Part shown: positions 58,672-64,000 of the stretch, piece after piece
Layout: the number at the start of each line of letters is the position of its first letter
Numbering within the stretch: position 1 is the first letter of the stretch
Assembly: GCA_045837725.1 (NCBI GenBank)
Contig: JBEWZL010000184.1
Span: 62,001-126,000 of the forward strand
Direction of reading: 5' to 3'
Origin: Vermamoeba vermiformis
Lineage: Eukaryota > Tubulinea > Echinamoebida
Length of the DNA stretch: 64,000 bases
The notes under the pieces: model-generated
Seen by the model: only the letters and a program-made list of their open reading frames with translations
Told to the model about the DNA's origin: nothing
Databases searched by the model: none
Program-made: the position numbers and the translations under genes

Positions 58672-59118
58672 TTTTTTCTGAATGTCAGTTACTAGTGGAT
58701 TGTTATCACCCAATGCAGCAGTAATATGTATATTAATGCCTCATATGTGTAGATGCTCCAGTTGGCGCCTTGTACCATACATACCTGGCCAACTTCCTCT
58801 GGAAGCCTCTTTCATGGATAATGCTCAAAATGCCTTCAACTATGCTGGAGGTAGTTCAATAGTGAAATATGGTTTGGGTTCCTATCCTGGGGCTCTTGCA
58901 TGTCATAAGTAATGTATGGTCTTGCACATTCGTTAGGTACTTTTAACTAGCATTAGAAACGTACAACCCAATCTTCAAGAGAACTTTCAAGCTGTCAGCT
59001 CCTGGGTGAAGATTGGCAAGAGACCCAGCAACGCTGCTCTGTAGTAAGAACTATTAAATGCCCAACTGAAATTACGTACAAAAATCCCTCTGACAGGTGC
59101 AATGTCAAAACTGTCAAA

Positions 59119-60637
59119 ATGGACTTGTCAGCAACTGCACATTTCATTGCAATGAACGAAGAAGAGCACGAGTTGAGTGTTCTCAGTGAGGCTGAAACCG
59201 ATGAGGTCACTCTAATCGAGTGTAATGATAAGGATCTTGTGGTTCAGGGGCCAGATCAGCCCTTCGCGACTAAAAAGGAGTTGATCTGCTTCTTTTTGTT
59301 TGGTGTGTTTAACAATTTCTCTTTTATTATCATGTTAAGGTATTCAAGGCAGTTATTTACATTATTGTTCGTTACTAAGACCCTTCAGTGCCGCAAAAGA
59401 TATTCTGCTGCGCGGTGAAGGAGGGCCAATAATACCCGTGGGAGTGGTGTTGCTCGCAGATATATTGCCGACACTACTGATCAAGTCTACCGCTGCGTTG
59501 TATTTAGACAAGATCCGCCCCAAGTAAGTCACGCGTGCATTGCGAACCTTCTTAGCACCTTTCTGCGTAATAATACATTGCTGCAGCTATCGCATATCAA
59601 TCATTGTCCCCACACTGTTCATCTCCTTTCACATTGTCGCGTGGTTCAGCGCTATTCCGCTCAAATTGCTGGGGATCGTGTTGTCGAGTGCCTCCTCTGG
59701 TCTCGGTGAAGTCAGCTTCATATCACTCACGCATCAGTACCACCCCGATAGTGTGCAGGCATTCTCTAGTGGCACGGGAGGTGCGGGACTGCTCGCAGCC
59801 CTGATCTACGTCCTGTGCACGACGGTGCTGCAACTCTCGCTCACATCCACGCTGGTGCTCTGTTCGCTGCCAGTACTCGCGCTGTTGCTCGCATATATAC
59901 TGCTGCCTGTTCCGCGCACTGACCCTGCACCTCTCAGTGGACACCGCGCACCTGCTGACAGCTCGCTGGTGTCTCGCCGAGCCCTCTTAAAGGTACCTGC
60001 TAAATAAGGCAATAATGACGCCGAACTGATCGAAATTTCGTTCCAGCCCCTGCTCGTCAAGTACGTGTTGCCAGTGGCCATCACTTATCTCGCGCAGTAT
60101 CTCATCAACCAGGGCATCAATCCCACCATCTGGTTCACGAATGCTCCGTTCAGTGAACGAGATCACTACGTGCTCTATCAGGCTCTTTACCAAGTAAGGC
60201 AAGTGTCGTGTGCTGAACTCGATTGCTGACACGTGATGACAGGTGACTGCCTTTTTAGGCAAGTCGACAAGCAAGTGCATGCCCATTCGTCAGCTGTGGT
60301 TGCTAACAGTGCTGCAGGGCCTCAATCTCGCGCTGCTGCTCACACACGCGCTGAGTGGCGTGCTGCCCAATGTGTACGTCATGTTCGGCGTGGTGCTGTA
60401 CGAGGGCTACATTGCGGGGGCTATCTACGTCAATGCGTTCTATCTCGTGCGCACGCAAGTGGACGAGCAACATCGAGAGTTCGCGCTGCAAGTCACTAGG
60501 TAAGTATATATGGACCCTATTCTGCTCGTACTGACTTAGTTGCTTGCAGCGCGGCAGATGCGATCGGTGTTTCGATGGCTGGCGTGTTGGCGTTGTTTGT
60601 GGAGCCATTCATCCTGTCGCATCGCACAACGTCATGA
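59119..60637 (+). CDS. CLN3: CLN3 (battenin) lysosomal membrane protein
   Basis: Six exons (59119-59339, 59389-59523, 59587-59992, 60047-60193, 60243-60499, 60550-60637) give 417 residues; human CLN3 has 438. FLFGVFNNFSFIIMLSAAKDIL, LLADILPTLLIK, SSASSGLGEVSFISLTHQYH and FSSGTGGAGLL are the strongest family blocks. About ten membrane helices are present. CLN3 is a lysosomal and endosomal transporter-like protein; the human protein is needed for release of glycerophosphodiesters from lysosomes. The start at 59119 has A at -3 and G at +4. An upstream ATG at 59102 in weak context opens an 18-codon frame that overlaps this start and may lower translation, if it lies in the mRNA. Confidence 0.94.
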
Positions 60638-60787
60638 CCACTGTTGCTGCTTCAGTCAGTATTGCTGGGTCGTGTGGTGGATCGTGTTGTAAATAAAATT
60701 TGAAAAAAAGGCGGGCAATACCGTTGTTGCACGAAATACCGTTGAACATCACTTATTTTATCAACAAGTAACTATGCGACACTAGAG

Positions 60788-62892
60788 ATGACTGAGCAGA
60801 TAGAGATTCAAGAAAGCAATTCACAAAGCATTCAAAGTGACGATGAGTCAGGCTCAGATTTGGGGGACGGAGACGTCGTGGAGAAAGTCGAACGTCGTAT
60901 TTATCAACCGATAGAATTCGATTTAAATGATCCGAATAATACATTTGTTGTTGATTTTGTCAGCTTACAACCAGACCAGCAGAAAGTAAGTGATCTGAAC
61001 GAGTTTTGATTAAATTTACAATAATTTCTGCAATTAATTATTTTCATCTTTATAATTATTTGCTACGATAATGACTGTTTTGGAGCACAAATCGTGGTTT
61101 TCCAACAAACAAATGTCCGTGAAAATTAACACTGGCACATGACAGACGAACACAGCTGCAAATGCCGAGCTTGCAGTGCCTGTGCCCGAGATCAGTGCTG
61201 CGCCGAGTGAGACTGCGAGTGCGAGTGAGATCAAAAAGAAAGAGCCCAATCCTGCGCTATTCTCGAACCGTATGACCAGTGTGATCCAGCGCATTGAACA
61301 GATCTACGCGACAGCAGCGGACCTCGGATACGACTCCAACGACAGTTTTATAGACGACGACGAGCTGTTTGACGAGGAGAATGACGCTGCAGCGGATGAA
61401 GAGGCGCTGTACCAAGGGTTTTACATCAACAAGGGTGAACTCGAGACCAAAAAACGCGCGCTTGAATTGAGCGAAGAGAGCGAAGAGCCCGCCAAGAAGA
61501 AGCGGCGCGTGGAGAGCGAGAGCACCACCACCACCAGCACTAAGAAGAGCGAGGGCGACAAGGAGGGGCAGACTAAAAAGAAGAAGAAGAAGAAGACGAG
61601 CAGCACGGGCGAGGGGAGTGCGAAGACGAGCAGCACCGATGCGGACAAGAAGAAGAGCAAGCAGCGCAGTGCGGGGGAGGAGGAGCACGCGAGCAAGAAG
61701 AAGAAGAGTGCCGCACTGGACGGCAAGACCAAGAAGAGCTCCGACAAGACCACCACTCCATCGCCGTACAAGACCACGCCACGCCTCGAAGAACACATTG
61801 TTCAACTCGCTGCTGCTGCGCGTCAATTTGTCGAGCGACATCTCGCCGAAAAACAACAACAACAACAGACCCCGCCCCCCACTGCCAGTCCCACCACAGC
61901 TCCAGCCAAGGACGGCAACAAAGTCGTCAGATTTCCGCGTCGCTTAGAGCCCAAGCTGCTGCTCGTGGCGCAAGATCTGCAAGCTCTGTATCCGCAGCAC
62001 AACTTCCCCGAGGAGCACATGCAGCGCATTGCAGCACCCTTCGCCCCCGTGTTCAAAGCCGAGTCCGTGCGACAACGCATGCTGCGCCTGCTGCAACAAC
62101 ACAAGCCCGAGCAGATTGACGAGAAGTCAGAGCTGGGGCAGCTGTTGAAGATCCGTCAGTACCTGCTCAAACGATTCAACGAGCGACTGCAGATCACGTG
62201 CGCCGCGTTGAAGCGCACTGTGCTGCCCGGTGAACCACCACCACGCTGGACCTGGAGCGAGGACTTCAAACGATACGTGGGCGAGATTGTGGAGCTCGAG
62301 AGGGTGATTGTCACCCTGCGCGCGAGTGCGAGGTACGTACCTGATGTCACGTGACTGGTTGTGTGACACTCCGATTGACACGTGTCACTGCAGCGAGAGC
62401 AAGAAAGAGCCAGGCAAAGAGAGCAAGCCCGTGGACATGAACAAAGCGCTCAAGCCCATGTACAGCGAGTTGAGTGCCATGTGGCCCGAGGGCTGGATCA
62501 CCAATCAGCGCATTGCCACGGCTGTCAAACCTCGCGCCAACGATGCACTGCCCACTCCCAAGCAGTTGATCGAGCACTACACGCCCTACCTCACGGGAGA
62601 GAAGAGCGACGAGATATTTCCGCGCCCCTCCGTACTCGCCAGCACGACCAATAACACTGTCGCGCAAGTCAGATCCGGGCCACCCATGCCGCAGCACACA
62701 GCTGCACCGACGCAAGCCTCAGTGCAAGGACTGCCGAGTGGACTGGCGTTCAATCAACTCACTGGTCTGGGCTGGTCACCCTCCCTGCCAATACCCACTG
62801 CATTCCCGCAATACAACTTGTACCCGCAGCAGATGTACAATAATAATGCGCCTATTAAGCCAGGCGAGTTTCCGTACTACACGCCGCAATAA
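60788..62892 (+). CDS. UBN1: Ubinuclein / HPC2-like subunit of the HIRA histone chaperone
   Basis: Three exons (60788-60985, 61146-62332, 62394-62892) give 627 residues. The Hpc2-related domain is clear: DLGYDSNDSFIDDDELFDEE, then YQGFYINKGELE, the block that binds HIRA and H3.3-H4. A K/E/S/T-rich linker with KKKRRVES follows, then a helical middle domain (VVRFPRRLEPKLLLVAQDLQ, FNERLQITCAALKRTV, SEDFKRYVGEIVELE) and a C-terminal segment (LSAMWPEGWITNQRI, PKQLIEHYTPYL) before a Q/P/Y-rich end. The middle part resembles the ubinuclein middle domain of animals. The complex deposits histone H3.3 independently of replication. The product is nuclear. Confidence 0.93.
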
Positions 62893-63007
62893 ACTTGTAT
62901 TCATAGCGATTGTTTGAGCGGTTCTGCCATGAAATTCCAGCGGTGATTGTTATTCGTCGATCTAAACGTAACACACAGCACCTCGTACGAGTCCTTGCAG
63001 TTGACAA

Positions 63008-64000
63008 ATGGGTCAAGGCAAATCAAAGAATAAAAAACCAACTACCACTACCACCACTAACAGTGGCAATACAACCAAGCCCACTACCTCCACACCCAAT
63101 CAGGGTCACGTCCTCAACCCAACTCAACCAACAAATACTGATTCAAACTCTTCTAATACACCAACTACACGAACAGACAACAAAAATACGGCCAATACTA
63201 CTAAAACGAAGTAAGCAATAATTAATTTATTAAAATCGGTGAATTACCATTTTAATTTTAATAATTTGTTATTCAGTCAAAATACCGCTTCGACTAAAGG
63301 CACAAAGAATGAAGCTACTAGCAGTGGATTTTCTCAAAAAAAACTGGAAAAGCTCTTTGAGAAATACAAAGGTTCGCATCAAAAAATCTTCGTGATCTAT
63401 TCAGTGCATAATAATCGGCTCCACTAAACATTAATACCATTAATATTAACAATACTCGTGGCTGACAATATTATTCTGCACTAGAACCCACGGATGATGT
63501 TATCGGCCCAAACGGTGTCGAAACTCTTTGCGCAGATCTACTAGTGCAGCCAGAAGATGTAGGTGCCCCCTCACACTGCTATATACTAATACATCGATCA
63601 TATCAGGTGGTGACACTAGTGCTGGCATGGCGACTCAATGCAGCAGACATGGGCTACTTTACGAAAGAAGAGTTCATGACAGGCCTGGAAAAGATGAAGT
63701 AAGCTCGTGTGACTACTAGCGACTATATATATGACTCACCTCGCTGCTAGTGTGGACTCGGTGGAGAAATTGATTGCACAACTGCCCGTGATGCGCAAAG
63801 AGCTGGCCGATGCGACCAAGTTCAAAGAGATCTATCGCTACTCGTTTCAATTCGCCAAGTCTGACAAGGAACAGAAGAGCTTAGGTACGCACCAGTACGA
63901 TGTGTGCAGCAGTGACTGACCGACGCAACAGATCTAGAGACAGCTGATGGTATCTTGGGGCTGTTACTCGGCGGCTACGAGCACGAAGATGTGTCGATCA
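63008..64000 (+). CDS. DCUN1D: DCN1-like neddylation E3 (partial at right edge), N-myristoylation motif
   Basis: Six exons are visible (63008-63210, 63277-63371, 63485-63558, 63607-63698, 63751-63884, 63932 onward), and the gene continues past 64000. After a T/N-rich, disordered N terminus comes the PONY/potentiating-neddylation domain: KLEKLFEKYKEPTDDVIGPN, VVTLVLAWRLNAADMGYFTK, FMTGLEKMKVDSVEKL-like block, and FKEIYRYSFQFAKSDKEQKS. DCN1 proteins bind cullins and UBC12 and speed NEDD8 transfer. The start MGQGKS fits N-myristoylation, as in the animal paralogue DCNL3, so this form may act at membranes. The C-terminal cullin-binding residues lie outside the window. Confidence 0.93.

Larger units (their letters stand above)
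56710..59118. other. Gene-free block of unlike composition between V-ATPase c and CLN3
   Basis: About 2.4 kb without a supportable gene. From about 57060 to 58950 the sequence looks different from its neighbours: no CACGTG words, long T- and A-rich runs with TGCATG words, and several GTCC/GGAC-rich patches. It holds the foldback-like repeats and the tRNA-like relic annotated separately. The last part, near 58960-59100, may include a 5' untranslated exon and intron of CLN3, since CTCTGACAG at 59090-59098 looks like an acceptor. Confidence 0.65.

Noticed and set aside
61257-61865. 202-codon minus-strand open frame, Leu/Ala-rich and membrane-like
   Set aside because: It is opposite the K/E/S-rich linker of ubinuclein; hydrophobicity comes from the complement of Lys and Glu codons.

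Overview
The window is a gene-dense piece of a eukaryotic nuclear genome. About 31 protein-coding genes, nearly all with several short introns (42 to about 280 nt), are packed head to head or tail to tail, usually 50 to 250 bp apart. All three stops serve as stops, so the code is standard. Nearly every reconstructed exon chain keeps its frame with GT-AG splicing; three introns need a GC donor and one is a textbook AT-AC minor (U12-type) intron. The gene set (vinculin, PTEN, CLN3, RCAN, CPSF6, transportin-1, an AF4/FMR2-type domain, eIF4G with MIF4G, MA3 and W2) points to a unicellular member of Amorphea, either an amoebozoan or a unicellular opisthokont relative. The sequence alone does not settle which.

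Layout. 0-10 kb: 5' end of an acid-lipase-like gene, a myristoylation-motif EF-hand protein, a RanBP2-zinc-finger/LRR protein, a vinculin-family protein, a CKS protein, and a two-domain glycosyltransferase of bacterial type with a tRNA-Asp(GTC) gene inside one of its introns. 10-22.5 kb: ISWI remodeller, eIF4E, COX5B, NUF2, CCT zeta and a TPR protein. 22.6-34.7 kb: transportin-1, BPNT1-like phosphatase, OST3/OST6 subunit, PTEN, CPSF6-like factor, RanBP1 and a methyltransferase. 34.7-46.2 kb: TSR1, RNF5/RNF185-like E3, eIF4G and LSG1. 46.9-56.7 kb: calcipressin, a large unidentified HEAT-repeat protein, XAP5/FAM50, PEX2, an AF4/FMR2 C-terminal-homology protein and V-ATPase subunit c. 56.7-59.1 kb: a gene-free block of different composition with GTCC/GGAC minisatellites, inverted copies and a tRNA-like pol III relic. 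59.1-64 kb: CLN3, ubinuclein and the 5' part of DCN1.

The genes are mostly housekeeping and do not form an operon-like system. Several share pathways: eIF4E and eIF4G (cap binding), TSR1 and LSG1 (40S and 60S maturation), transportin-1 and RanBP1 (Ran-dependent transport), ISWI and ubinuclein (chromatin).

The most unusual signals are: (1) the 12-bp perfect palindrome TGACACGTGTCA present at least 11 times between 23.5 and 62.4 kb, in introns and in coding exons; (2) the fused bacterial-type glycosyltransferase with its nested tRNA gene; (3) the AT-AC intron in ISWI; (4) a PTEN whose active-site loop lacks the first of the two characteristic lysines; (5) a 60-nt sequence duplicated between two introns of the CCT zeta gene; (6) a short AF4/FMR2-type protein. 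Exon coordinates were worked out by hand from frame and splice-site logic; no alignment or search was run.
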